The position numbers were made by a program, and so were the translations under genes. DNA of 64,000 nt from Nonomuraea jabiensis (GTDB lineage: Bacteria; Actinomycetota; Actinomycetes; Streptosporangiales; Streptosporangiaceae). Each line of letters begins with the position of its first letter. The stretch's first letter is position 1. Below, in pieces: positions 42,400 through 51,100 of the stretch. The DNA lies in assembly GCF_014204795.1 (NCBI RefSeq), contig NZ_JACHMB010000001.1, forward strand, positions 8,010,501-8,074,500, read 5' to 3'. The notes under the pieces are model-generated. The model had not been told where the DNA came from and did no database searches. It was given only the letters and a program-made list of their open reading frames with translations.

Positions 42400-42936
42400 T
42401 CAGCGCGCCTCCCATTCGGCGCGCGTCAGCTCGTACTCCACCTCGCCGTGCTCGGTCCCCGGCAGCGGGTCCTCCCACTCCAGGTGGAACGTGCGGACGA
42501 AGCGCAGCCCGCACTTCTCCATGACCCGCCGCGAGCGCACGTTGACGGCCATGGTCTGGGCGAAGACCCGGCGCGCGCCCAGCTCCCGGAACGCCTTGTC
42601 GATCAGCGCGAGCGAGCCCTCGGTCGCGTACCCCTTGCCCCAGGCCGACTTGTGCAGCCGGTAGCCCAGCTCCGGCTCGTCGTCCGGCCCGCCCTCGGGC
42701 GCGCGCAGGTGGAACCAGCCGAGGAACGCCCCGGACGGCTTCTCGACGGCCGCGAAGAAACCCGAATCGATGAACCTGGGCAGCGTCTCCCCGACGATCA
42801 CCTCGCGCGGCGTGGGCTTGCCGCCGTTGAGGAACTCCATGACCTCGGGGTCGTTGTGGAGGGCGAAGAGGTCGTCGGCGTCGGACTCGGTGAAGCGGCG
42901 CAGGATCAGCCGTCCGGTCTCCAGATAGATGTGCAC
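42400..42936 (-). CDS. GNAT acetyltransferase, RimJ/RimL-like
   Basis: A 178-residue acetyl-CoA-dependent N-acetyltransferase. It starts ETGRLILRRFTESDADDLFALHNDPEVM, has the acetyl-CoA site LGYRLHKSAWGKGYATEG (the Q/RxxGxG/A motif reads WGKGYA) and ends VMEKCGLRFVRTF. GTG 42936 lies 6 nt after TAGCGT (42948-42943), so it is leaderless; TTG 42942 is less likely. Target amine (protein N-terminus or small molecule) unknown. The gene sits 9 nt after an SDR gene on the same strand but has its own promoter signal. Confidence 0.9.
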   Translation of the reverse strand: MHIYLETGRLILRRFTESDADDLFALHNDPEVMEFLNGGKPTPREVIVGETLPRFIDSGFFAAVEKPSGAFLGWFHLRAPEGGPDDEPELGYRLHKSAWGKGYATEGSLALIDKAFRELGARRVFAQTMAVNVRSRRVMEKCGLRFVRTFHLEWEDPLPGTEHGEVEYELTRAEWEAR

Positions 42937-42945
42937 CGGCAAACG

Positions 42946-43776
42946 CTAGTGAGCCGGTGGCCGTGCCTTCGACAGGTTTTCCGACAGCTCGCGCAGCCGG
43001 GCCCGGGCTTCGGCGTCGTACGCCTGCTCCAGCGCCTGCGAGGGCCGCAGGCCGTCGAAGAAGCGCCCGGACACCTCGTCGAGCTCGGGGTCGGTGACCA
43101 GCCGCGACGTGGCCTCCACGCCCTCCCGCAGCTCGCTGGTCGGCGTGGCGACCATCTTGGTCGGCATGTAGGTGGCCGGGTGCAGGGCGTTGACGGTGAC
43201 CCCGGTGCCCGCCAGTTCCTCGGCCAGGTCCACGGTGAACATCACCTGCGCGAGCTTGCTCTGGCAGTACGCGCGCACCCCGCTGTAGCCGGCGGCCAGC
43301 ATGACGTCGCCGAAGTCGATCGGGGCCTGGCCGAGGCTGCTGACGTTGACGATCCTGGACGGGGCCGACTCGCGCAGCACCGGCAGCAGGAGCCGGGTGA
43401 GCAGGTAGCCGGCCAGGTAGTTGACCGCGAAACGCAGCTCGTGGCCGTCCGCGCTCTCCTGCCGCACCCCGCCGCCCGGCACGGTCGTGCCGATCCCCGC
43501 GTTGTTCACCAGCGTGTCGAGGTCCTTGTGGTCGGCCGAGACCGCCTGCGCGAGCTCGCGTACCTCGTCGAGCGAGGCCAGGTCGGCGCGGTACCAGTGC
43601 AGCCGGGCGGCGGGGACGGCGGCCCGGATCTCCTCCAGCGTGTCGTGGCCGCGCCGGTCGTCGCGGCCGTGCACGAGGACGGTCGCGCCGCGCGCGGCCA
43701 GGTCGGCGGCCAGCGCCCGGCCGAGCCCGTCGGTCGCGCCGGTGACGAGGATCGTCCGCTGCTCCATGGGACGCAT
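42946..43776 (-). CDS. SDR oxidoreductase, retinol-dehydrogenase-like
   Basis: A 276-residue SDR: TILVTGATDGLGRALA, VNNAGIGT, catalytic Ser in IVNVSSLGQ and YCQSKLAQ (YxxxK form is AYCQSK). Close to the WWOX/retinol-dehydrogenase-like group common in actinomycetes. ATG 43776 lies 7 nt after TACCGT (43789-43784), so it is leaderless; the open frame begins at GTG 43785. Divergent from the RpiR-family gene, whose operator-like repeats lie in the shared 49-bp spacer, so it may be co-regulated. Confidence 0.87.
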   Translation of the reverse strand: MRPMEQRTILVTGATDGLGRALAADLAARGATVLVHGRDDRRGHDTLEEIRAAVPAARLHWYRADLASLDEVRELAQAVSADHKDLDTLVNNAGIGTTVPGGGVRQESADGHELRFAVNYLAGYLLTRLLLPVLRESAPSRIVNVSSLGQAPIDFGDVMLAAGYSGVRAYCQSKLAQVMFTVDLAEELAGTGVTVNALHPATYMPTKMVATPTSELREGVEATSRLVTDPELDEVSGRFFDGLRPSQALEQAYDAEARARLRELSENLSKARPPAH

Positions 43777-43796
43777 GGCCACCACGGTATCAAGGC

Positions 43797-43840
43797 GGAA
43801 TTTCGTTCTCTGTTACGCTTCCGCCATGGAACGCAATTCC
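43797..43840. promoter_or_regulatory. RpiR operator-like inverted repeats
   Basis: GGAATTTCGTTC at 43797-43808 and GGAACGCAATTCC at 43828-43840. The two form an inverted pair (11 of 12 bases match), and the second is itself a palindrome GGAA-N5-TTCC, like sites of MurR/RpiR regulators. They flank TACGCT (43814-43819), the -10 element of the regulator gene, so autoregulation is likely, with possible control of the divergent SDR gene. Confidence 0.6.
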
Positions 43841-44650
43841 CTCAGGGCGACCGTGCGGGCCAGGCTCTCCGGCCTGCACGACGCCGAGGCGCGGGTCGCG
43901 CAGGTGGTGCTCGACCAGGGCGCCGGGCTCGTCCACCTGAGCGTGAGCGACGTGGCGCGGCTGGCCGGCACGTCGGCGTCCACCGTCGTACGGGCGTGCC
44001 GGCGGCTCGGGTTCGGCGGCTACCAGGAGCTGAAGATCGCCTCCGCCCGCGAGGCGCCGCGGGCGCCCGAGCCCGAGGACGACCGCGACCCGCTGGCCGC
44101 GACCGTGCGGGCGGCGCAGGAGGCGCTCGGCGGGCTGGCCGCCACGCTGTCGCGCGACGACCTGAGCGCCGCCGCCGAGGCGCTCAGCGGGGCCGCCCGG
44201 GTGCTGTTCGCCGCCACCGGCCTGTCGGGAGCGGTCGCCGCCGACGCCGCCTACCGGCTGCGGGCCCTCGGCCTGCCGGTGGACCTGCCGCCCGACCCGC
44301 TCACCGCGCACCTGGCCGCCGAGCTGCTGCCGGAGCCGTCGGTCTGCCTGGCGATCAGCCACAGCGGGGCCACCCGCTCCACCGTCGACACCGCCCGCCG
44401 CGCCCGCGCCGCCGGGGCGCGGGTCGTGGCGATCACCAGCTACGCCAGCTCGCCGCTGGCCGAGGAGAGCACCTGGGTGCTCGTCGGCGGCGGGCAGGAC
44501 CTCGTCCTCGGGATGGAGGCGGTCGCCAGCCGCCTGGCCCACCTCACCATCGTCGACACGCTGTCCATGATCGTGCTCGCGCTGCGCGGCGGCGCGGCCG
44601 AGCGGGCGGTGTCGGCCTCCGCCGCCGTCACGGCGAGCCACAGCTACTGA
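43826..44650 (+). CDS. RpiR/MurR-family regulator
   Basis: A 274-residue regulator: N-terminal helix-turn-helix (LVHLSVSDVARLAGTSASTVVRACRRLGFGGYQELK, residues about 35-72) and a C-terminal SIS sugar-isomerase-like domain (VLFAATGLSGAVAADAAYRL, CLAISHSGATRSTVDTARRA, VVAITSYASSPLAEES). Such proteins sense phosphosugars. ATG 43826, 6 nt after TACGCT, is leaderless. Nine nt after its stop begins an aldo-keto reductase gene, likely its target. The N-terminal 130 residues of the longer open frame are noncoding. Confidence 0.92.
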   Translation: MERNSLRATVRARLSGLHDAEARVAQVVLDQGAGLVHLSVSDVARLAGTSASTVVRACRRLGFGGYQELKIASAREAPRAPEPEDDRDPLAATVRAAQEALGGLAATLSRDDLSAAAEALSGAARVLFAATGLSGAVAADAAYRLRALGLPVDLPPDPLTAHLAAELLPEPSVCLAISHSGATRSTVDTARRARAAGARVVAITSYASSPLAEESTWVLVGGGQDLVLGMEAVASRLAHLTIVDTLSMIVLALRGGAAERAVSASAAVTASHSY

Positions 44651-44659
44651 GAGGGCACA

Positions 44660-45499
44660 GTGATCAGCCAGACTTTCGACATCGCCGGCGAGCTGCGGGT
44701 CAACCGGCTCGGGTACGGCACCGGCATGCTCACCGGGCCCGGTTACTGGGGGCCGCGCCTCGACCCGGAGGAGGCGGTCGCGATCCTGCGCCGCGCCGTG
44801 GAGCGCGGGGTGACGCTCGTCGACACGGCCGACAACTACGGGCCCGACCTCGCCGAAGAGCTGGTGGCGCGGGCGCTGCACCCGTACCCGGACGATCTGG
44901 TGGTGGCGACCAAGGGCGGCGTCGTCCGTACGGGCCCCAACGTCTGGCACGTCTCCGGGCGGCCCGAGCGGCTGCGCGCCATGTGCGAGGCGAGCCTGCG
45001 CCGGCTCAGGACCGACACCGTCGATCTCTACCAGCTCCACCGGATCGACCCGGAGGTGCCGCTGGCCGACCAGCTCGGCACGCTCGCCGAGCTGCGGCAG
45101 GAGGGCAAGATCCGGCACATCGGCCTCGACACGGTCACCGTGGAGGAGCTGGAGCGGGCGCTGGAGATCACGGCGATCGCCTCGGTGCAGAACCGCTTCA
45201 ACCTGCTGGAGCGGGAGTCCGCGCCGGTGCTGCGGGCGTGCGAGGCGCGCGGGCTGGCGTTCCTGCCGTGGTTCCCCCTGGGCAACGGCTCGCTGGCCGG
45301 TGCCGGCCTGCCGGAGGCGGCGCGGCGGCACGGGGCGAGCGCCGGTCAGGTGGCGCTGGCGTGGCTGCTGCACCACTCGCCCGTCATCCTGCCCACGCCG
45401 GGCACCGGGTCGCTCGCCCACCTGGAGGAGAACCTGGACGCGGCAGCCGTCGAGCTCACCCCCGGAGACCTGGCCGCCCTGGACGGGCTCCTGCCTTAA
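44660..45499 (+). CDS. Aldo/keto reductase
   Basis: A 279-residue AKR barrel enzyme, NADPH-dependent. The catalytic tetrad is visible: Asp and Tyr in LVDTADNYGPD, Lys in VVATKGGVV, His in DLYQLHRIDP. C-terminal cofactor region PVILPTPGTGSLAHLEENL. GTG start with GAGAGGG upstream, coupled to the RpiR gene 9 nt before, so probably controlled by it and acting on a sugar-type aldehyde or ketone. The last 44 bp overlap the convergent HAD hydrolase gene. Confidence 0.92.
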   Translation: MISQTFDIAGELRVNRLGYGTGMLTGPGYWGPRLDPEEAVAILRRAVERGVTLVDTADNYGPDLAEELVARALHPYPDDLVVATKGGVVRTGPNVWHVSGRPERLRAMCEASLRRLRTDTVDLYQLHRIDPEVPLADQLGTLAELRQEGKIRHIGLDTVTVEELERALEITAIASVQNRFNLLERESAPVLRACEARGLAFLPWFPLGNGSLAGAGLPEAARRHGASAGQVALAWLLHHSPVILPTPGTGSLAHLEENLDAAAVELTPGDLAALDGLLP

Positions 45500-46085
45500 C
45501 GGCCGCGACCAGCTCCGGCATGCTCCCGACACCGGGCTCGGGCGAGGTCCCGGTGTCGTCGCTGCGGAACAGCACGGTGGGCATCCCCAGCGAGCGCGCC
45601 GGGGCCAGGTTCACCGGCCGGTCGTCCACGAACAGCACCTCCTCGGCGGGCACGCCCAGCTCGCCGAGCACCGCCTCGTACGGCGCCGGGTCGGGCTTGC
45701 GGGCCCCGAGGTCCGAGCTGATGAACCAGCGCCGGATGCGCCGGTCCAGGCCGAAGCGGCGGCGCAGGATCGCCGACCACGCCGCCGCGTCGTTGCTCAG
45801 GCACGCCAGCTCGAACCCGTCGCCCGCCAGCTCGTCCAGGGCCTCGCGGGTGCCGTCCGTGAGCTCGTGTTCCCGGCAGTAGTGCTCGTCCCGCGCCGCC
45901 AGGCCGAGCGCCGTCCAGAACTCGTCCGTGGTCGTGCGCCCGAGCGTCACCGACCGGTACGCCGCGCGGATCTCCTTCTCCGGCGCCGCGCAGCCCTGGG
46001 CCCGCAGGTACGGGATGAGCACCCGGCCCTGGACGTTGCCGTACCGGTACAGGACGCCCATCGCGTCAAAGACGATCACCTTCAC
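45456..46085 (-). CDS. HAD superfamily hydrolase
   Basis: A 209-residue HAD phosphatase-like enzyme. Motif I is VIVFDAMGVLY: the nucleophile Asp is present but the second acidic residue (+2) is Met, unusual for a phosphatase. Motif II LACLSND, motif III Lys in LGARKPDPAPYEAVL, motif IV VLFVDDRPVNLAPAR. GTG 46085 is preferred for its GGGAGG site 8 nt upstream. The 3' end overlaps the aldo-keto reductase gene tail to tail by 44 bp, which fixes both C-termini as coding on opposite strands. Confidence 0.88.
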   Translation of the reverse strand: MKVIVFDAMGVLYRYGNVQGRVLIPYLRAQGCAAPEKEIRAAYRSVTLGRTTTDEFWTALGLAARDEHYCREHELTDGTREALDELAGDGFELACLSNDAAAWSAILRRRFGLDRRIRRWFISSDLGARKPDPAPYEAVLGELGVPAEEVLFVDDRPVNLAPARSLGMPTVLFRSDDTGTSPEPGVGSMPELVAAVKAGARPGRPGLRG

Positions 46086-46216
46086 GAAGATTTCCTCCCA
46101 CCTCGACGCTACTGCGGCGCGGCATGAGAAAGGCATGCCCTTTGCTGGACGGCCCCGCGGGCGCAATGTGGGAAGGAACCTCAAAGTTGCCCAAGACCAG
46201 CTGAGAGGAATCCATC

Positions 46217-46408
46217 ATGCGTGCGAACGTCGGTGACCACCTGATCGTCCACGGCAAAGTCGTCGGCCAGAGAGACCGGGTAGGCGAGATCATCGAGATC
46301 CGGGGCGAGAACGGCGCGCCGCCGTTCGTCGTGCGGTTCGCGGACGGGCACGAGCAACTCGTCTTCCCGGGGCCCGACGCGGTGGTCCAGCCCGCCGGCT
46401 CCGGCTGA
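46217..46408 (+). CDS. DUF1918 small protein
   Basis: A 63-residue protein of the DUF1918 family: VGDHLIVHGKVVGQRDRVGEIIEI, then FVVRFADGHEQLVFPGPDAVV. It has an SH3-like barrel fold by analogy; function is unknown, though it is widespread in actinobacteria. AGAGGA precedes the ATG by about 8 nt. Single gene, convergent with the TetR gene; the stops are only 3 nt apart. Confidence 0.9.
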   Translation: MRANVGDHLIVHGKVVGQRDRVGEIIEIRGENGAPPFVVRFADGHEQLVFPGPDAVVQPAGSG

Positions 46409-46410
46409 CC

Positions 46411-47076
46411 TTACGAGGCGGCCGTCCTGATGGCCTCGATGAGCATGTCCAGCTCGGCCTCGAAGACCTCCTCGGAGGAGACGGCGCGCAGGTGGGGCTC
46501 GGCGGCACGCAGCCGGGGGTGATCTTCGGCCTGCTCGGCCAGGGCGAGCAGGCTCGCGGTGCGGTGTGCGGACACGGGGTCTCCGTGCAGCTCGCGGTGG
46601 AGCCTGCCCAGGACGAGGTCGATGAAGACCAGGTAATGCCGGGCCGCCTGCCGCTCGTCGAGCCCGGCGTCGGCGAGGATCGCCAGGATGGCCTCGACCA
46701 GGTGGAGCGCGCCGGGGCCGTGGTTGGCCCGGGTCATCAGCACGTCCACCATGCCCGGGTACGCGGCCAGCTGCCGGCGCATCGAGGCGGCCAGCAGGCG
46801 CAGCCGGTGCGGCCACGGGCCCTCGTCGATGCCGGGCGGGACCAGGTCCTGCTCGGCGATGGCGTTCATGACCAGGTCGACGAGGGCGTCCTTGTCGGCG
46901 ATGTGGCGGTAGAGGGCCATCCGGGAGGCGCCGAGATCGGCCGCCAGGCGGCGGACGGTCAGCGCCTCCATGCCCTCCGTCCGCGCGATCTCCAGGGCGA
47001 CGGAGACGATCTGCGCCTGGCTGAGGCTGCCCCAGGCGCGGCGGCGGGGCGGCTGCTGGTCGGCGGATGAACCCAC
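46411..47076 (-). CDS. TetR-family regulator
   Basis: A 221-residue regulator: N-terminal helix-turn-helix (IVSVALEIARTEGMEALTVRRLAADLGASRMALYRHIADKDALVD, residues about 23-67) and a helical C-terminal domain of the TetR_C type (WPHRLRLLAASMRRQLAAYPGMVDVL). GTG 47076 lies 6 nt after TACGGT (47088-47083), leaderless. The target is not obvious; the neighbouring MerR gene ends 31 nt upstream on the same strand. Confidence 0.92.
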   Translation of the reverse strand: MGSSADQQPPRRRAWGSLSQAQIVSVALEIARTEGMEALTVRRLAADLGASRMALYRHIADKDALVDLVMNAIAEQDLVPPGIDEGPWPHRLRLLAASMRRQLAAYPGMVDVLMTRANHGPGALHLVEAILAILADAGLDERQAARHYLVFIDLVLGRLHRELHGDPVSAHRTASLLALAEQAEDHPRLRAAEPHLRAVSSEEVFEAELDMLIEAIRTAAS

Positions 47077-47106
47077 GGTGAAACCGTACTGGACTCGCCG
47101 GGAGCG

Positions 47107-48039
47107 TCAGGGGAGGCGGGCGCGCAGGGCCTCGGTGAACCAGTCGAGGGCGGGACCCAGCGGATCTGGCGCGGGCCAGCCGTTGATCACCGCCAGCAGT
47201 TCGAGGTAGCGCTCCCTGCGCGGGTCGTTCACGTCCTCCAGCCGGTCCAGCAGGCGCCGCCGGAGGGCGGGGCCGTCCGGGAGGCCGCGGTCGCGGGCGT
47301 ACGCGGCCACGACCGCCGCCACCACGGAGTCCGCCTCGGGGGCGGCCGGGGCGAGGCCCGCCGCGAGGGCCGCGCGGGCGTGGTGGCGGGCCAGCGCGCC
47401 GGGGTCGGGGCGCGGGGGCGCGCCGGCGTGCCCGGCCTCGTCCCGTTCGGCCGCGAGCCGGGCGGCCATGCGCCGGACGGAGGCGCGGAAGTCCGGGTCC
47501 TGCGCGAGCTCGGCCAGCTCCACCCACGCCTCCACCTGCTCGGGCGAGGGGTCGTCGGGCAGTTCGGGCGTCATCGAGCTGATGATCCCCGCGAACCCCG
47601 GAACGGTGTCCAGGCCGTCGAAGGCCGCCTGCAGGAAGTCGTCGACGAGGCGGCGGCGTTCGTCCTCGGAGAGTCTTGCCAGTTTGTGCATGAGATCCAT
47701 TTCCTCGGGGCTGGAGCCGCGCCTGGCCACCGCCGTGAGCACCGCGCGCCGCAGCCGGAGCGTGCGGATCTGCACGGCCAGCGCGTCGGCGTGCGCCGCG
47801 GCGACCTCGGGGAGCGAGACTTCGCGCTCCACGACCCGGCGGATCGTGGGCAGGTCCACTCCCAGGTCGCGCAGCGTCCGTACGAGCTCCAGGCGTGCGA
47901 CGGCGTCGAGGTCGTAAAGGCGGTGGCCGGTGGGGCCGCGGTCGGAAGGCGGCACGATCCCCCGATCGGCGTAGAACCGGATGGTCTTGACCGTCAGCCC
48001 GGTGCGCCGGGCCAGGTCACCGATGGAGTAGAGCGCCAT
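47107..48039 (-). CDS. MerR-family regulator
   Basis: A 310-residue regulator: MerR winged helix at the N-terminus (YSIGDLARRTGLTVKTIRFYADRGIVPPSDRGPTGHRLYD), a dimerisation helix, and a long 200-residue helical C-terminal part (MTPELPDDPSPEQVEAWVELAELAQDPDF) with no Cys metal site. Such members answer organic effectors. AGGTGGGG precedes the ATG. A 157-bp gap to the next plus-strand gene carries its promoter. Confidence 0.88.
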   Translation of the reverse strand: MALYSIGDLARRTGLTVKTIRFYADRGIVPPSDRGPTGHRLYDLDAVARLELVRTLRDLGVDLPTIRRVVEREVSLPEVAAAHADALAVQIRTLRLRRAVLTAVARRGSSPEEMDLMHKLARLSEDERRRLVDDFLQAAFDGLDTVPGFAGIISSMTPELPDDPSPEQVEAWVELAELAQDPDFRASVRRMAARLAAERDEAGHAGAPPRPDPGALARHHARAALAAGLAPAAPEADSVVAAVVAAYARDRGLPDGPALRRRLLDRLEDVNDPRRERYLELLAVINGWPAPDPLGPALDWFTEALRARLP

Positions 48040-48196
48040 GTCCCCACCTTCCCGCCTCCCCTAGATGGAGACGCAACCCCGCTGAAAATTGGGGTCCCAT
48101 GTCCAGGCGGGTTTGACTACCTGTGAGGAGATGTGGTCGCATCGTGACCTATGTTTCTGATGGGATGAATTAGACCGGTCCGGGGGAGAACGTTTC

Positions 48197-51100
48197 ATGC
48201 CGCACGCCCTTCTGCGCGTGCTCGCTTCGACGTCCATCGCAAGCGCCACAGTCCTGGTGGCCCTGCCACCGAGTGCCGAAGCCCAGACGCAGGCCCACAC
48301 CCAGGTGAGGGTCCAGCCCGTGCCCGCCGTGCAGGAGCCGCCGGCCGCCGCGGTCAGCGTTCCCACCCGGCCCTCGCTCGCCGTCAGGCCCGCGGGCACC
48401 GGGCGGGTGGGGCCCGACGAGCCCGAGGTCACCACGCCCGCCGGGCCGCGACTCGTCGACGAGGTCACCTCCGAGGCCGCCTCCGTCCAGGAGGAGCAGG
48501 GCTTCGGCAGGCAGGCGCCCGACGTCCGGAGCGTGCTGCCCGATACCGCGGACGCCGAGCCGCTGACGCTGATCAAGCCGCTGGCGCCGATCCTCAAGGC
48601 GTTCGACGGGCTGGGCAAGGCCGTGCCGGGGCTGACGTACCGGCTCTGCGTCCAGAGCGAGGCCGTGCCGGTCTCCTGCTCGATCTCGCAGCCGGTCGCC
48701 ACGCCGGCGGTCGCCGACGTCACCGGTGACGGCAGGCCCGACCTGGCCGCCGACCTCGTGCCCACGGCCAACCCCTTGGAGGGATCGGCCGGGCTGGGGT
48801 TCGCGGTCAAGCGGCTGTCGCAGGAGAGCGTCAAGGCGCTGGTCTGGGCCGAGTATGACGGCAAGGTGTCGGTCGGGTTCGACGGCCTGCGGCACGGCGC
48901 GTCGCTGTCGGCCTTCGACTGGGGGACGTTCAACGTCGACCTGACGGGCAAGCAGGTCAAGGCCAGCGTGAAGCGTACCGATCCCGGGAAGTCCGCGGCC
49001 CTGGTCGCGGGGCTGACCGGCCGCAGCGTGGTGAGCCTGCGCCAGACGCCCGCCACCGAGAAGCTCAGCGTGACCGCCGCGCTCGACTCGCCCTCTCTCG
49101 ACGTCCACGCCTCCGCGCCCGCCAAGCTGGAGGCGCTGGCGGTGACCGGCCGTCAGTTCACCCATGCCGTGCTGGACCGCATGTCCGCCCGCGCCGCGGT
49201 GCGGCTGTCGGACGGCGAGGTCCGCTTCACCAGCCCGTCCTCGATCGCCCGCGCCCGGCTGCACAGCTTCACCTACCGTGACGGCAAGCTGGCCAGGGTG
49301 CTGAGCGCCCAGGTCAGGAAGGTGCCGCCGACCCTGACCGCCAAGTACGCGGCCGCGGACGGCAAGCAGACCCTGACCGTCGAGTCCGCCAAGGGCCGGG
49401 CCGGGGCCGCCTCCCTGCTCTTCTTCGACCGGGCCGCGGCCAAGACCGTGCTGAAGACCGAGCTGAGCGACCTGCCGGCCAAGGTGCGCCTGGTCAACGA
49501 CCTGGCCGAACACCGCGTCACGCACACGACCAGCTCGCCCATCGGCCGGTTCGCCGTGGTGCTCCAGCGCAACGAGGGCGCCGTCTCCAGCCCGCGCGGC
49601 GGCCACGTCACCATGATCAAGAAAGGTGACGCGCTGGGGGTGTCGGGGCTGCTGTCGGGGCTGTCCGGGTTCGACGTCACGTACGGGGCCGTGCCGCACG
49701 CCCACCTGGAGGTGGGCTCCAGCGGGCGCTCGTTCGTGGGCGCGGCCAGCATCGACGGGACCCACGTGGCCCGCCTGGAGATCTCGAACACGCCCTCCAC
49801 CGTGGACGTCACCCTCGACCCCGCGGGCCGCAAGGCCGAGTACCAGGCCAGCGGCGTGATCCGGACCATCCGCGCCGCCTACACGAACCTCGAGACGGGC
49901 CCCACCATCGACGGCACCGTCCTGGGCGTGCGCGACGACGTCAAGGCGTCGTGGGAGCTGGGCGAGCGCTCGACCGTCAAGGTCGCCACGTCCGCCAAGA
50001 TTGACCAGATCAAGATTTATGCCAATAAAGCGCACGTGACCTCGCCGTCCGGGGAAGACCTGGAGGCCACCGTCGAGGGCGTGCGCAAGAGCGTCGAGCT
50101 GGTCGCCGACACGGGCGCCCGCAGCCTCACCTGGACCGCGGACGCGCCGGTGGCCAAGGTCTCGGCGCTGGCCAGGGCCAAGCTCGGCGACCGGTACGCC
50201 AGGGCCGCCGCCGAGGTGAGCGGCGTCCCGGCCCGCTTCGACGCCTCGTGGGACCCCGCCTCGTACCGGTTCCGCGGCCTGTCCGGGCCGGTCGGGTCGG
50301 CGGAGCTGGCCTTCACCAACCACGACGGCGCCAAGGCCCCCACCGGGCCGCATCTGTCGGCGCACTACAGCCAGGCCACCGGCGACCTGGACGCCAGCGT
50401 GCTGGTCAAGGGGCTCGAGCAGGTCGGCTTCACCCCCTCGAAAGGCACGGGCGCGCAGGGGTTCAGCGCGGACTTCCGCTCGGCCCGGCAGAGGCTGGCC
50501 GTGGACGCCGACGTCACGCAGGGTGACGCCCGCTTCGGCCTGATCGGCACGCTCGGGCCCGTGCCCGGCCGCCTGTCGGTCACCTCCGACGGGGGCAAGC
50601 TCACCTACGCCGGCTCGCGCCTGGACGTGCGCGCCCGCGCCTGGCTCGGCAAGGCCGGGGCGCTCGACCGCATGCGGGCCGCGCCCGCCGTGCCCGGCGG
50701 CGTGTCCCTGGTGGACGGCGGCTGCGCGGCCGGATCCGCGGGCTGCTCCCAGGGGCCGTTCTGCACGCCGGATCGCGGCTGCTTCGGCCTGCAGGGATAC
50801 CTGGACGTGACCGGGCTGCCGGACCAGGTGAGCGTGGACCTGGCGGGCAGGACGTTCGCGTTCTCGGGCTTCAGCCCGCGGCGCAAGAGCCTCGGCGTCT
50901 ATCTCGCCAGCAGCGTCCTGTCACCCGTGCCCGTCAAGGTCAGGGCCGCCCTGACCGGGCTGCCCTCCCGGATCACCAGCATGTCGCTGGGGCCGTTCGG
51001 CGTGCAGGGCAACGCCGTGCAGGCCGCGTACCGCATCGAGCCCGCCGCCACGCTCGGCGCACTCGACGTGCGGGCCGAGGCCGGTGACCTGCGCGGGCAC

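Noticed and set aside
48170-50365. A 731-codon minus-strand open frame
   Set aside because: It is antisense to the giant secreted protein, with Arg/Gly/His/Val-rich shadow composition, no start signal and no family.
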